64,000 bases of DNA from an uncultured Rickettsiales bacterium (lineage in GTDB: Bacteria > Pseudomonadota > Alphaproteobacteria > Rs-D84): the NCBI GenBank assembly GCA_900546225.1, contig URBZ01000002.1, positions 82,631-146,630 on the forward strand. Reading direction: 5' to 3'. Below, piece after piece: positions 51,382 to 60,551 of the stretch. How positions within the stretch are numbered: position 1 is the first letter of the stretch; the number at the start of each line of letters is the position of its first letter. The notes under the pieces were generated by a model. That model was not told where the DNA came from. It did not search any database and saw nothing but the letters and a program-made list of their open reading frames with translations. A program made the translations under genes and the position numbers.

Positions 51382-52422
51382 TTAACGTTGATGTTTGTCC
51401 AGTTCGTGCATCAGGCGTTTGTAACGTTCTGTTTCATTCTTTAATGAATCAGCCACTGATTTGAAATATTCTGTGCGGCCGGCGTAATCGAACAGATTCA
51501 AAACCGTGTGTTGTAAATCGTACACCTTGGCCGTCATTTGATACAGCGATACGTTTTCGGGTGACTTGCGCGGTACGATATTTATTTTGTCGTTTGCGCC
51601 CAGATATCTGACCGTGTTATCGCCACGCTGGTAAAACACACCGCCCACGCCGTTTTCCATATCCAATGAATGTGACAGGACATATGGCACATTGTAATAT
51701 TCCGTGCGCGTTGTGGGCGCAAAGCATTTGAACATTGGCTGATAAATCAATGTGCGATATGGTGATGCCTGTAACGATGCCACCACAGGGTGTTTGGTTT
51801 TGTTGCGTCCGGGGGTAATGTCACAGGTTGTTTCCGCGTCCTTTCTGATTTTTGATATTTGTGGGTATCCCAAACGGTTTGCCACCAATCCCATTTCAGA
51901 TGCATTTGTGAACAGGTAATCGCCAATACACAGTTGAAACGCACTGGGGCATGTCATAAATGTTTCTGTGTTTGTACCCGCAAATCCGATTCTGGCCTCT
52001 GGCTGGTGCAGGCGTTCAACAATCAACATACGATCTTTTGTGCCAATGCGGTCGGCAATATGAAACTGGGGTTCAATGTCACGCTTTTCGTCCACCAGCA
52101 TCAGTTGCCCCAACCACAGGCCAACACGAACCTTGTCAAACCAATCCAATAATGTGTTGATTTCGGTTGCGGTGATGGCGTTGCCCGCCATTACTTTTTC
52201 CAAGACGATTTTGGCGGCGGCCTCCAATTCCCCAAATTTGGTATTGCACGCGGTGCACGCCGGAAATGTCAGTTTGCCAAACGTAATCTGCTTTTCGGTC
52301 AACGCACCAAAATTACAGACGTGATCATAACTGCCCACCAGTTTACTGAGCCACTGGGGAATAACGTGTTCCTTGTTTTTATTTTCCGGCTTTTTACCAC
52401 AAAAAATACACTGCTGTGCCAA
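51382..52422 (-). CDS. HNH-like zinc protein of unknown function
   Basis: 346 residues. The start CIFCGKKPENKNKEHVIPQW LSK and the later FPACTACNTKFGELE form the two zinc CxxC knuckles and His of an HNH/treble-clef domain, similar to recombination-associated or restriction HNH proteins. The C-terminal 220 residues (DKVRVGLWLGQLML ... NTETFMTCPSAFQLCIG) are unassigned. Nuclease activity is inferred from the fold only. It converges on tRNA-Thr and stands alone. Confidence 0.65.
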   Translation of the reverse strand: MAQQCIFCGKKPENKNKEHVIPQWLSKLVGSYDHVCNFGALTEKQITFGKLTFPACTACNTKFGELEAAAKIVLEKVMAGNAITATEINTLLDWFDKVRVGLWLGQLMLVDEKRDIEPQFHIADRIGTKDRMLIVERLHQPEARIGFAGTNTETFMTCPSAFQLCIGDYLFTNASEMGLVANRLGYPQISKIRKDAETTCDITPGRNKTKHPVVASLQASPYRTLIYQPMFKCFAPTTRTEYYNVPYVLSHSLDMENGVGGVFYQRGDNTVRYLGANDKINIVPRKSPENVSLYQMTAKVYDLQHTVLNLFDYAGRTEYFKSVADSLKNETERYKRLMHELDKHQR

Positions 52423-52481
52423 TTTAATTTCCTTTTGTCACACCTATTATATATTGACAAATATTTTTTTCCACAACAAAA

Positions 52482-52501
52482 TATGCCCCGCGTGGGGGCA
52501 T
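52482..52501 (-). terminator. Terminator of the basic membrane protein gene
   Basis: ATGCCCC/GGGGCAT hairpin with T-rich sequence on the minus strand. Confidence 0.6.
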
Positions 52502-52524
52502 ACCGGATACCAAGGAAATCGTTA

Positions 52525-53046
52525 TTATCGGTCATGACGCGGGCGATAATTGCGACGTGGGGCGTTGCGATCATCATCGTCGTATTCGTCGTCATCGTAT
52601 TCCGTATCGTCAAAGTCGGACGCATCGGCATAATAATTTGGGTTATTGATTTCGTCCAACCAGCGACGAATATTTCCATGACGGCGCGCATAGCGTTTAA
52701 CGCCCATCATCAATGCTGCCGCAATCATTTTTTCCATATCTGGTTGGCTGATGTGGCCCGCAACATGGTCACGGACATTTTCGGCGATTGCGCGCACCGC
52801 GCCACGCGCCCGACGCAATACCGAATGACGCCGGCGGCGCACCACCACAATTTCACGAATCCACATTGCAATTAAAAATGCAATCATTGGCACAGCCGCA
52901 CAAACAATAAAATATTTATACACTGCGTCTGAACAAAACGGCAGGCCAAACAATGTCGCGCACGTATTGGGCAAATGCAGCAATATCACCGCGATAATTT
53001 CATACAAGAAAAATACAGTTGTGCAAATTTTTAATCTGAAAAACAT
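52525..53046 (-). CDS. Membrane protein with basic/acidic C-terminal tail
   Basis: 173 residues. Two spans (about 8-28 and 44-64) are followed by a strongly basic cytoplasmic segment (RRRRHSVLRRARGAVRAIAE) and an acidic-then-basic low-complexity tail (DDTEYDDDEYDDDDRNAPRR). Family not recognised. It might tether to nucleic acid or ribosomes through the basic region. It precedes no coupled gene. Confidence 0.6.
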   Translation of the reverse strand: MFFRLKICTTVFFLYEIIAVILLHLPNTCATLFGLPFCSDAVYKYFIVCAAVPMIAFLIAMWIREIVVVRRRRHSVLRRARGAVRAIAENVRDHVAGHISQPDMEKMIAAALMMGVKRYARRHGNIRRWLDEINNPNYYADASDFDDTEYDDDEYDDDDRNAPRRNYRPRHDR

Positions 53047-53119
53047 TCTGCGCCCCCATTGGTTTATGTACCACTATTTTTGCATATGTGGCGCATCATG
53101 TCATCGGGAACGATTTCAT

Positions 53120-53150
53120 AAAAAAAACACCGCACGAATGTGCGGTGAAT
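53120..53150 (-). terminator. Terminator of the cvpA gene
   Basis: CACCGCAC/GTGCGGTG stem with GAAT loop and T7 tail on the minus strand. Confidence 0.8.
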
Positions 53151-53167
53151 AATTTCTGATATGCGCC

Positions 53168-53920
53168 CTATTCTGCATCAATATCAGGGTTGGCGGCATC
53201 GCGCGCCTCTTCGGCACGGGCGGCGGTTTCAATCTGTAATAACTGATTTTCCAATGCGGTGCGTTCAGACGATTTATACCCTGTTTCAGGGGCCGCGGCA
53301 TTTTCTGTTTTTGTGCCGTCGCTTGCTTTCTGTTTTGAATCAGACACCGCCGGATTTATCAAATTATTATAGATTTCAATCGATTCACGAGAACCCGCCA
53401 TATCGCGCGCCAGCAACTTGTTCTCAGCCCCAGGCACGAACCATTCGTCCAATTTTACCGCCGTCAACTGCATAACCGGACGCGTGCGCGCATCGGCAAT
53501 CCACTGGGGCATTTGTGGTGCATCGGAATAATACCACAGCATAATCCAATACACGACACCCATAACGAATATACCGCGCACAATACCAAATATTACGCCC
53601 AATGTGTGGTCGGTAACCTTTATCATGCTGGCCTGAATTTTGTCGCGTAATTTCTGGTTAAAGAAACCAACCAACAGCAAAATTGCAAAGAACACGATAA
53701 AGTACGATGCAACCAATGTTCCGACCGTTGAATCCGTCAGGTCAAACCAACGTTGCAACAACGAATCCAATAATGGGGACGCAAATCGCGCAGACACCGC
53801 CGCCGCAACCCATGACAGGGTTGCGATTGTTTCGTAAACCCCACCACGGATTGTTGCCCAAACAGTAGATGCCAATAAAACACCCACATAGATATAGTCA
53901 AGCGTTGTTAAATCAAACAT
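53168..53920 (-). CDS. cvpA: CvpA family membrane protein
   Basis: 250 residues with four to five spans and the family pattern LDYIYVGVLLASTVWATIRG GVYET, then GVIFGIVRGIFVMGVVYWI. CvpA is an inner-membrane protein needed for colicin V export in E. coli and for bile and envelope stress tolerance in enteric bacteria. A hydrophilic, Ala/Glu/Lys-rich tail of about 90 residues extends into the cytoplasm and is longer than in E. coli. Confidence 0.85.
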   Translation of the reverse strand: MFDLTTLDYIYVGVLLASTVWATIRGGVYETIATLSWVAAAVSARFASPLLDSLLQRWFDLTDSTVGTLVASYFIVFFAILLLVGFFNQKLRDKIQASMIKVTDHTLGVIFGIVRGIFVMGVVYWIMLWYYSDAPQMPQWIADARTRPVMQLTAVKLDEWFVPGAENKLLARDMAGSRESIEIYNNLINPAVSDSKQKASDGTKTENAAAPETGYKSSERTALENQLLQIETAARAEEARDAANPDIDAE

Positions 53921-53958
53921 ACGGTATCCCCAGCGATTCTGTTACATGCGTGACGCGA

Positions 53959-54537
53959 TTATTTTTTCTTGCGAACCAGAACAAATCCCAATGCAGCAAC
54001 CAGTACAATCAGCAAACCATAGAAGTATGCAGTTGTGCCGTGCTTTACATCATTTTTTTTTTGCGCGGTTTCATCAGATGCCGCGGTCGCACTGTATTCA
54101 GAAACCGCATTTGCACGATCAGCATGTGCGGCCTTGAACCCTTCGGCGTCTTGTTCATATGCCTTGCGGTTTTCAGCGGCGGTTGCCTTGTCAGCATCGC
54201 TCATATCTGCTTCGACAGCGTTACGCAAATCCTGTTGCATGAAATCTGCATATCCTTGGAAGCATTTGTCGCCGATAACGATTACAGGTACGCCACCAGA
54301 ATCATATTCACATTTTGCCAATGCGTCTTGGAATTTTTCAACATTTTCAGGAACCATAACGTTGATTTCACTGACCGACAGTGTTGGATATTCATAGACC
54401 AACTGGCCCTCGATAAAATCACGGGCGTGATGACAGTGTGGACATGTTGGCGAATGATAAATAGCAATATCCGCAGCAGACGCCGCACCAAACACAGCCA
54501 TACACAATACAGCCGACAAAATAGATAATTTTTTCAT
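53959..54537 (-). CDS. Periplasmic thiol-redox protein with CPHC site and C-terminal anchor
   Basis: 192 residues from MKKLSILSAVLCMAVFGAAS A (signal peptide; AAGGAG upstream). IAIYHSPTCPHCHHARDFIE has a CPHC active site (Cys32, Cys35), GGVPVIVIGD is the cis-proline loop, and the fold is glutaredoxin/thioredoxin-like. A charged helical linker leads to one C-terminal span and KKK (about 170-192). So it is tethered in the periplasm, probably to reduce or shuffle disulfides. The Cys-rich surface protein at 7753 could be a client (inference). Confidence 0.8.
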   Translation of the reverse strand: MKKLSILSAVLCMAVFGAASAADIAIYHSPTCPHCHHARDFIEGQLVYEYPTLSVSEINVMVPENVEKFQDALAKCEYDSGGVPVIVIGDKCFQGYADFMQQDLRNAVEADMSDADKATAAENRKAYEQDAEGFKAAHADRANAVSEYSATAASDETAQKKNDVKHGTTAYFYGLLIVLVAALGFVLVRKKK

Positions 54538-54611
54538 TTTTTCTCCTTTTCCTGCCGTGATTATAGAAAGACCGCGCAAGTGGCGCAAGACATTTTTTCA
54601 AAATATCTGAC

Positions 54612-54917
54612 TTACAACTGGCTGTGATTCATTAAACGCACGTCATCAAATTCCGCGTATCGGCCGAACATCGCGCGGGCAAAGGGGCACAAGGGTATAA
54701 TCTTGCGATGTTGTTGTCGCGCCAGATTGCATACCTGACGTACCAGATTTCGACCAACCTGTGCATTGCGATATTCGGGCACAACCGCGGTATGGTCGAT
54801 AACAAATTTATCAATGCCAACGCGAAAGAATGTAATTTCACCGATATGCCGTCCTGACACGTCGGCACTGAACCCCAGACCATTTGAATACAGCGTATAT
54901 ATAATTTTATCTGGCAT
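54612..54917 (-). CDS. Small GNAT-type acetyltransferase (YidJ/N-acetyltransferase-CG family)
   Basis: 101 residues from MPDKIIYTLYSNG, with GGGGGA eight bases upstream. FVIDHTAVVPEYRNAQVGRN LVRQ is the acetyl-CoA binding turn of minimal GNAT proteins, and KIIPLCPFARAMFGR matches the one-domain YjdJ-type family. The longer open frame upstream overlaps ldh and is rejected. The substrate is unknown. Confidence 0.8.
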   Translation of the reverse strand: MPDKIIYTLYSNGLGFSADVSGRHIGEITFFRVGIDKFVIDHTAVVPEYRNAQVGRNLVRQVCNLARQQHRKIIPLCPFARAMFGRYAEFDDVRLMNHSQL

Positions 54918-55015
54918 GTAAAAATCCCCCATCTGTATGCAAATTATACCAATGGGGGTAATGATATTAAATATGATTGAATCCATAAACGCCGCGGTTA
55001 CGTGTCCGCGTGTGA

Positions 55016-55951
55016 TTATTTGCCAATCGAATCGTAATTCTTGCGAATGATTTTTGCGCACTTGCGCAACGCCGCAGATTCCGACGCCGACATTTTCGGC
55101 ATAATTGGGGCGGACGCGCCGTCGGCCCCGACCACGCGCGGCAAAGACATTGCGACCATATTTGCACCCACGCCATTTACACAACTGACGGTCAAAATAC
55201 GATGTTCGTTATTGATGATGCAACGCAGCAAATCCGCCGCCGCCGCACCGATACCGTCCCATGTTGCACCGCGACCCTGAATGATTTCATATGCCGCATT
55301 ACGCACGCGATGTTCAATCGTTGCACGCGTTGTCGCGGGCAATGGCGTTTTCATCTGGCGACAGAAATCGTCCAGTGCAACCGCACCAATCGTGGCAGAC
55401 GTCCAATTTATCATACTGGAATCGCCGTGTTCGCCCAATACGTATGCATTGATGGACTGGGTCGACACCGACAGTTGACGTGACAAAATTGTGCGCAGGC
55501 GTGCGGAATCCAACATAGTACCCGTACCAATTACGCGGGACGCCGGCAACTTGGACAATTTCTGGGCCAACATAACCATCACATCCAACGGATTTGTCAC
55601 AACGATAATACGAACGCGCTTTGGGTCAACATTTGCCATAACACGCGGCACAATGTCAGAAATTACCGCAACGTTTTTATTCAACAAATCTGTGCGCGTT
55701 TCACCGGGTTTCTGGTTTGCGCCCGCAGAAATAATCACGATGTCAGACCCACGAATGCCGCGATAGTTGCTGACCGCGGAAATTTTAACGTCAAACCCAA
55801 AACTGGCGGCGTGGCCTAAATCTTCGGCGGCGGCGCGTGCGCGAATTGCGTCACGGTCGAACAAAACTATTTCGTGTACGAACCCAGTATTCTTTACCGC
55901 GGTGGCAACCGCCGAACCAACCGTACCAATACCAATAATTGCAATTTTCAT
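55016..55951 (-). CDS. ldh: L-lactate dehydrogenase
   Basis: 311 residues. NAD site IIGIGTVGSAVA and LFDRD (Asp32). Gln80 in GANQKPGETRTDLL marks lactate over malate (malate dehydrogenase has Arg there). Arg86 and the catalytic His in LGEHGDSSMINW are present. It reduces pyruvate to L-lactate, regenerating NAD in fermentation, in keeping with anaerobic growth. Monocistronic. Confidence 0.9.
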   Translation of the reverse strand: MKIAIIGIGTVGSAVATAVKNTGFVHEIVLFDRDAIRARAAAEDLGHAASFGFDVKISAVSNYRGIRGSDIVIISAGANQKPGETRTDLLNKNVAVISDIVPRVMANVDPKRVRIIVVTNPLDVMVMLAQKLSKLPASRVIGTGTMLDSARLRTILSRQLSVSTQSINAYVLGEHGDSSMINWTSATIGAVALDDFCRQMKTPLPATTRATIEHRVRNAAYEIIQGRGATWDGIGAAAADLLRCIINNEHRILTVSCVNGVGANMVAMSLPRVVGADGASAPIMPKMSASESAALRKCAKIIRKNYDSIGK

Positions 55952-56039
55952 GTGATTCCTCTCTCTGTTTTTTTGTCGGTCTGATTATATCAAATTTTTA
56001 CCCCACCGTCCAGAAGACCGCATAGGATTTATTATCAGA

Positions 56040-56068
56040 TTGATTTTGTATGAGATTTGTGGTATAAT
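56040..56068 (+). promoter_or_regulatory. Promoter followed at once by a terminator
   Basis: TTGATT (56040-56045), 17-base spacer, TATAAT (56063-56068). About 20 bases later comes the hairpin GACCG/CGGTC with T7 (56088-56107), so most transcripts should stop early unless the hairpin is relieved. Confidence 0.6.
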
Positions 56069-56149
56069 ATGCGCACTTGCCGATGCAGACCGCGTCGGTC
56101 TTTTTTTATTCAAACAACCGACCGACGAACAATCAACAAAGGAATAAAA

Positions 56150-56617
56150 ATGTCCAGACAAATTCAGTTTCGTCGGGGAACCGCCGACGAACATAAAAAC
56201 TTTACCGGGGCCGAGGGCGAAATAACCGTTGACCTGACCAACAAGACCCTGCGCGTGCACGATGGCGTGACCGCCGGCGGCACAATGCTGGCGCGACAAA
56301 GCGCGCTGAACGGCGCAGATTATGTCATCGCATGGCAAACGCCCACCGCCGAAAATAATTACACATGGTATCGTAAATATAAAAGCGGCTGGGTGGAACA
56401 AGGGGGCAATTATAACCAAAGGAACACGCAAATCATACTGCCTGTAAAAATGCAAAACAATGCGTATATGGTCATGTTGTCATTCAGTACAACATCAGGC
56501 AATAATTCACAATATAACTCATTCAGTTATACAAACAAAACCTGTACTGGCTTTGTGATAAATAACAGCGGAACCGTTCTTGGCGAATGGTGCGCGTATG
56601 GTTTTTGCGAACAATAA
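56150..56617 (+). CDS. Phage tropism-determinant/tail-fibre-like protein
   Basis: 155 residues from MSRQIQFRRGTADEHKNF, with AAAGGAA before the ATG. The N-terminus FRRGTADEHKNFTGAEGEIT with VDLTNKTLRVHDG is the short beta module found at the start of phage tail fibres and of the Bordetella phage major tropism determinant (phage hyaluronidase-like spike). The remainder is Asn/Thr/Ser-rich beta structure. No other phage genes are near, so it is an orphan or domesticated piece. Its promoter is followed by an early terminator. Confidence 0.7.
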   Translation: MSRQIQFRRGTADEHKNFTGAEGEITVDLTNKTLRVHDGVTAGGTMLARQSALNGADYVIAWQTPTAENNYTWYRKYKSGWVEQGGNYNQRNTQIILPVKMQNNAYMVMLSFSTTSGNNSQYNSFSYTNKTCTGFVINNSGTVLGEWCAYGFCEQ

Positions 56618-56646
56618 TATATGGGGTAACCCCCATATATTATTTA
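56616..56646. terminator. Bidirectional terminator before the polysaccharide operon end
   Basis: AATATATGGGG/CCCCATATATT stem with a TAAC loop. Confidence 0.75.
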
Positions 56647-57677
56647 TAATTTTTTAGTATATCCAGATAGTCGTTTGCAGTTTTTACCCAGTCAAAATTC
56701 TTGACAACAGCATATCCTCGCTCAATCATATCAGATGAATTTGATGATTCAAACGCGTCCAAACATCTGGTCAAATCACCCGGACAATCTGGTTCAAAAT
56801 ATATTGCAGCATCACCACAGACCTCTGGTATAGATGTATACTTGGTCGTAAACACTGGTGTGCCCAGTTGCATTGCTTCTAACGGGGGCAATCCAAACCC
56901 TTCATATTTTGAAGGATAAATAAGCGCACGCGCATTTGATATTAAATTTGCTAATGTTTTTTCGTCAACATATCCATGCTGAACAAGAATATTTTGCTTT
57001 TCCGCAATATTGACAAGTCGCTTGAAATCGGACGAAAAATACTGTATTTCACCAACGAAATGCAATTTACGATGTGGGCACTTATATACAAACTCTTCTA
57101 ACAAAGGAATCAAACCCTTGCGGGGGTGATAACCGCCAGCATAAATATAATAATCGGATTTATCTTTGTTTTGTAAAATTGGCATAGCAGTAAGTCCATG
57201 TTTCAAAACAAAAATCCCGCAATTTATTAGAAAATTATCACATATTTTATTTTTTGAATATACTGATGGTGTTAATAATATATCGGCTTCATTTATATCT
57301 TTTTGCAATTTTTCTTTATATTTTTTCAATGCATGTTGCGATGGGAAAAAATCAGGAATATCCAATGGCAAAACATCGTGAATCATCACTATATTTTTGT
57401 GTTTTTTTATACTTGAAACAATGCCACCGTTCCAGTGGTAATGAACCCAATCACAATTACGCAATTTGTATTTTAACAACATGCGCCCCAGTTTTGAGTT
57501 TTTATAAACAATGTTTGTTGTTGGAAAATCAAAACTATAAGACACAGGTTTATTTGAAAATAAAATAAATTCCAACGATGGACATATTTTATGAACATTA
57601 TTTATCAAATATATTAAACTTTTTGCCACGCCTGTTGGCGCCATACATAAAACATTTGCTTCTATTGCAATTTTCAT
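56640..57677 (-). CDS. GT4-type glycosyltransferase
   Basis: 345 residues, GT-B fold. The N-terminal MKIAIEANVLCMAPTGVAKS LIYL holds the acceptor-side glycine loop. The C-terminal donor site has YIYAGGYHPRKGLIPLLEEF and the EX7E motif in ALIYPSKYEGFGLPPLEAMQ. It transfers a sugar from a nucleotide donor to a growing surface glycan at the inner membrane. Last gene of the operon. It overlaps the acetyltransferase gene by ATGA. Confidence 0.88.
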   Translation of the reverse strand: MKIAIEANVLCMAPTGVAKSLIYLINNVHKICPSLEFILFSNKPVSYSFDFPTTNIVYKNSKLGRMLLKYKLRNCDWVHYHWNGGIVSSIKKHKNIVMIHDVLPLDIPDFFPSQHALKKYKEKLQKDINEADILLTPSVYSKNKICDNFLINCGIFVLKHGLTAMPILQNKDKSDYYIYAGGYHPRKGLIPLLEEFVYKCPHRKLHFVGEIQYFSSDFKRLVNIAEKQNILVQHGYVDEKTLANLISNARALIYPSKYEGFGLPPLEAMQLGTPVFTTKYTSIPEVCGDAAIYFEPDCPGDLTRCLDAFESSNSSDMIERGYAVVKNFDWVKTANDYLDILKNYK

Positions 57678-58273
57678 GACACATTCCTTTTTATCTGACC
57701 ACGTAATCTTTCTATACTTTGCAAAAAATCACCGGGGGGGGTAGAAAAATCTACTGTTTTCAATAGGTTATACGGCAAATCCCACCATTTGCTCTCTAGC
57801 ATTCTTTTTATTGTCGCTTTTGGATAACGATAACGTATAACCCGCCCCGGTGCGCCAACAACAACGGCATAAGGCGGCACATCATGTGTTATAACTGCAC
57901 CCGCGCCAATTATTGCACCTGTTCCTATTTTACAAGATTTCAAAACCAGAACATTATACCCAATCCACACATCATTACCAATCTCTACCTTGGGGAATCT
58001 TTGGATATCGCCATTAGCATAGTGTTCACACATTAGGCATGGCGATGTTGTTATATAATCGGTTGGGTGAAAATCTGCCCCAATCTTGACCCCAGTGGCA
58101 ATAGAACAATATTTTCCAATTATTGTACCAGGTGCAATAAAATCCGCACCACTATACGAATGTTCTCCCATAGTATAATTTAATACAACGGGGACGAGTT
58201 TCTTTCGCAATTTATGCCGTATATGTTTAATCGGAATAAACTTTATTAAAAATAATTTTGTCTGTGTTTTCAT
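57674..58273 (-). CDS. Hexapeptide-repeat O-acetyltransferase
   Basis: 199 residues. Left-handed beta-helix repeats (FIAPGTIIGKYCSIATGVKI, VLVLKSCKIGTGAIIGAGAV ITHDVP) and the CatB/WcaF-type end PYAVVVGAPGRVIRYRYPKA. It acetylates a sugar of the surface polysaccharide. ATGA overlaps on both sides show coupled translation in the operon. Confidence 0.88.
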   Translation of the reverse strand: MKTQTKLFLIKFIPIKHIRHKLRKKLVPVVLNYTMGEHSYSGADFIAPGTIIGKYCSIATGVKIGADFHPTDYITTSPCLMCEHYANGDIQRFPKVEIGNDVWIGYNVLVLKSCKIGTGAIIGAGAVITHDVPPYAVVVGAPGRVIRYRYPKATIKRMLESKWWDLPYNLLKTVDFSTPPGDFLQSIERLRGQIKRNVS

Positions 58274-59439
58274 CTGATTAATGCCTGTTTCAAATTTTTC
58301 AAAGATTCATCGTGTACACACTTCTCTAATTTTGCTAATTCAGATTGCATTTGTTTATACTCATGGTCTCGTATTACCAACGCTGTCTCTATCGCGCCAG
58401 TCAGTTCATTGTTCGTATAAACTATTGCATTTGTCGAATTCAATCCAACAGGTTTTGCAAATTCTGATGCGATTATCATAGGAGTGCCAAACCCCAATGA
58501 CAATTGCAAACTTCCTGATGTTGATGTTTTGTTCTTGAAACGATCATATATCGGATTACCTGGATCTAATAGCCCCAAAATAAAATCTGCGCCTGCAACA
58601 TGGTCATACATATCTTGATAATTCAAGCGGCCTAAAAATTGCACATTGGTTCTAATCTGATTTGGTACTTTGAAATTGCCTTTGCCTATAATTTCTATGA
58701 TAAAATCCGTATGCCCGTGGGCACGTAATTGCATAACTGTATTTATTATTGTCTGTCTAGATAAACCGCCTCGGATGCCGACCGCAACAAATATTTTTCG
58801 CTTGTTTAATTTATGTACAGATACTGGCCCAAAATAATGTGGATTTACACGCGGGATACCATTGTTTTCCGTTAAGGCAAACAATCTGTTTTCTTTCAAA
58901 TATTTATATTCATTATATTCCAATAGGCATGGCACCGCATTATGCTCAACCATAATAATTCCATGTTCGGCATAAGGTTCACGTCCCAGAAAATCTAAAT
59001 ATGCGCCATAGAATTCTGGCAAATTCCAAAACGCAGACGATGTCAAAAATATATATTTATACTCTGTACCTTTTAATTTTAATAACCAATCACGCAACAT
59101 ATCTGCAGTCCCAGCAAATATACGCGGTGGATTTGGATAAATTGCAAACGGATTTTCTTCAAGATTTTCATATCGACACATAACATCTACGGTATAACCC
59201 AGTTCTTGAAAATATCTAACATACCCAGGTATAATTTCACCATGATATGGATTTGGTTCTACCAATAACACACTGTTTTGTTCTGTGTCTCCATAAAATT
59301 TTGGTGCCTTTGCATATTTTCTCGCCAATCTTTGCTGTCGTTTCGTAAAATCTGAAACCGCAATTTTAGACCTTATATAGCGTCGTAACGATTTCACAGG
59401 CGTTATGTGCAAAAATAACTTTAATAAAATTATTGTCAT
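58270..59439 (-). CDS. Glycosyltransferase, GT-B-like
   Basis: 389 residues from MTIILLKLF. GGAG stands eight bases before this ATG, and a TTG two codons earlier is possible. An N-terminal basic/hydrophobic segment may touch the membrane. RKIFVAVGIRGGLSRQTIIN and VQFLGRLNYQDMYDHVAGAD FILGLLDPGNP resemble a GT4 donor domain, although the EX7E glutamates are not obvious. The wecB stop overlaps the start. Confidence 0.7.
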   Translation of the reverse strand: MTIILLKLFLHITPVKSLRRYIRSKIAVSDFTKRQQRLARKYAKAPKFYGDTEQNSVLLVEPNPYHGEIIPGYVRYFQELGYTVDVMCRYENLEENPFAIYPNPPRIFAGTADMLRDWLLKLKGTEYKYIFLTSSAFWNLPEFYGAYLDFLGREPYAEHGIIMVEHNAVPCLLEYNEYKYLKENRLFALTENNGIPRVNPHYFGPVSVHKLNKRKIFVAVGIRGGLSRQTIINTVMQLRAHGHTDFIIEIIGKGNFKVPNQIRTNVQFLGRLNYQDMYDHVAGADFILGLLDPGNPIYDRFKNKTSTSGSLQLSLGFGTPMIIASEFAKPVGLNSTNAIVYTNNELTGAIETALVIRDHEYKQMQSELAKLEKCVHDESLKNLKQALIR

Positions 59440-60551
59440 TTCCAAAACTCCGACATTGCGTGTGTTATTTTTTGGGCGGCATGACCATCGCCGTATGGAT
59501 TCTTGGTGCCATCCAGACGAGTTTCTGATTTTGGGCGTGCCAGAATTGCGCGTGCCGATGACAAAATCAAATCAACATCCGCACCAACTAATTTTGCAAA
59601 TCCTGCGGTCACACCCTCGGTTCGTTCGGTTTCATAACGCATTACCAATACAGGTGCACCAAATGTCGGTGCTTCTTCCTGTATACCGCCAGAATCGGTC
59701 AAAACCAATTTTGCGTCTTTCATAATTGATACCAATTCGGGATAATCCAATGGCTCGGTCAATATTACATTTGTAATATTACCCAGACGTGCATAAACCT
59801 TGTCGTGAACATTTGGGTTCGGATGAACTGGTAAAACGAACTGATGGTCTGGATACTCTGCGGCCAATATTGAAATTGCGTCCAATATTCTGTCCAAACG
59901 TTCGCCATGATTTTCGCGTCTGTGTGCCGTCACCAACACCAATTTATCATCCAAGCGCACGCCACGTGCCATCAATGCCTGTTGCGCCATTGCCAATGTA
60001 TCATTTGACAAACACGACAATGCATCAATGACGGTATTTCCTGTCAATGTAATCTTGTTCGCAGAAATATTTTCTTTAATCAATGAATCATAGGCCAATT
60101 GCGTTGGTGCAAAATGTAAATCAGTTATACGCGATGTCATTTGGCGCAATGCCTCTTCGGGGAACGGTTCAAACAAATCATACGAACGCAACCCGGCCTC
60201 TACATGAAAAACCGGGATACGGTTATAAAATGATACCAACGCCCCACAGAAAACAGTCATTGTATCACCCTGGACAATAGTCGCATCAAAATGATTATTT
60301 TGATACACGTCCGACAATGCATTCAATATACGCGATTGGACGCCTGCCAGTGTCTGGTTTGGGCGCATAACATCCAGATTAAAATCCGCCGTAATACCAA
60401 AGAACCCCAATGTTTGATTTGATAATTCTTTCTGTTGTTCGGTATTGCAAACAAACACACGATATTCTGGTTTTTTACGCAATTCCAAAATAACCGGTGC
60501 TAACTTTATTGCCTCGGGCCGCGTGCCCAAAATTACAATGACATTTTTCAT
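59436..60551 (-). CDS. wecB: UDP-N-acetylglucosamine 2-epimerase
   Basis: 371 residues. The signature GTRPEAIKLAPVI, GDTMTVFCGALVSFY, VEAGLRSYDLFEPFPEE and TDSGGIQEEAPTFG are all intact. It makes UDP-ManNAc, so the surface glycan of this operon probably contains ManNAc or ManNAcA. Overlaps neighbours by four bases on each side. Confidence 0.95.
   Translation of the reverse strand: MKNVIVILGTRPEAIKLAPVILELRKKPEYRVFVCNTEQQKELSNQTLGFFGITADFNLDVMRPNQTLAGVQSRILNALSDVYQNNHFDATIVQGDTMTVFCGALVSFYNRIPVFHVEAGLRSYDLFEPFPEEALRQMTSRITDLHFAPTQLAYDSLIKENISANKITLTGNTVIDALSCLSNDTLAMAQQALMARGVRLDDKLVLVTAHRRENHGERLDRILDAISILAAEYPDHQFVLPVHPNPNVHDKVYARLGNITNVILTEPLDYPELVSIMKDAKLVLTDSGGIQEEAPTFGAPVLVMRYETERTEGVTAGFAKLVGADVDLILSSARAILARPKSETRLDGTKNPYGDGHAAQKITHAMSEFWK

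Noticed and set aside
54930..55184. N-terminal extension of the small acetyltransferase to 190 codons
   Set aside because: It overlaps ldh, and the ribosome site supports the ATG at 54917.
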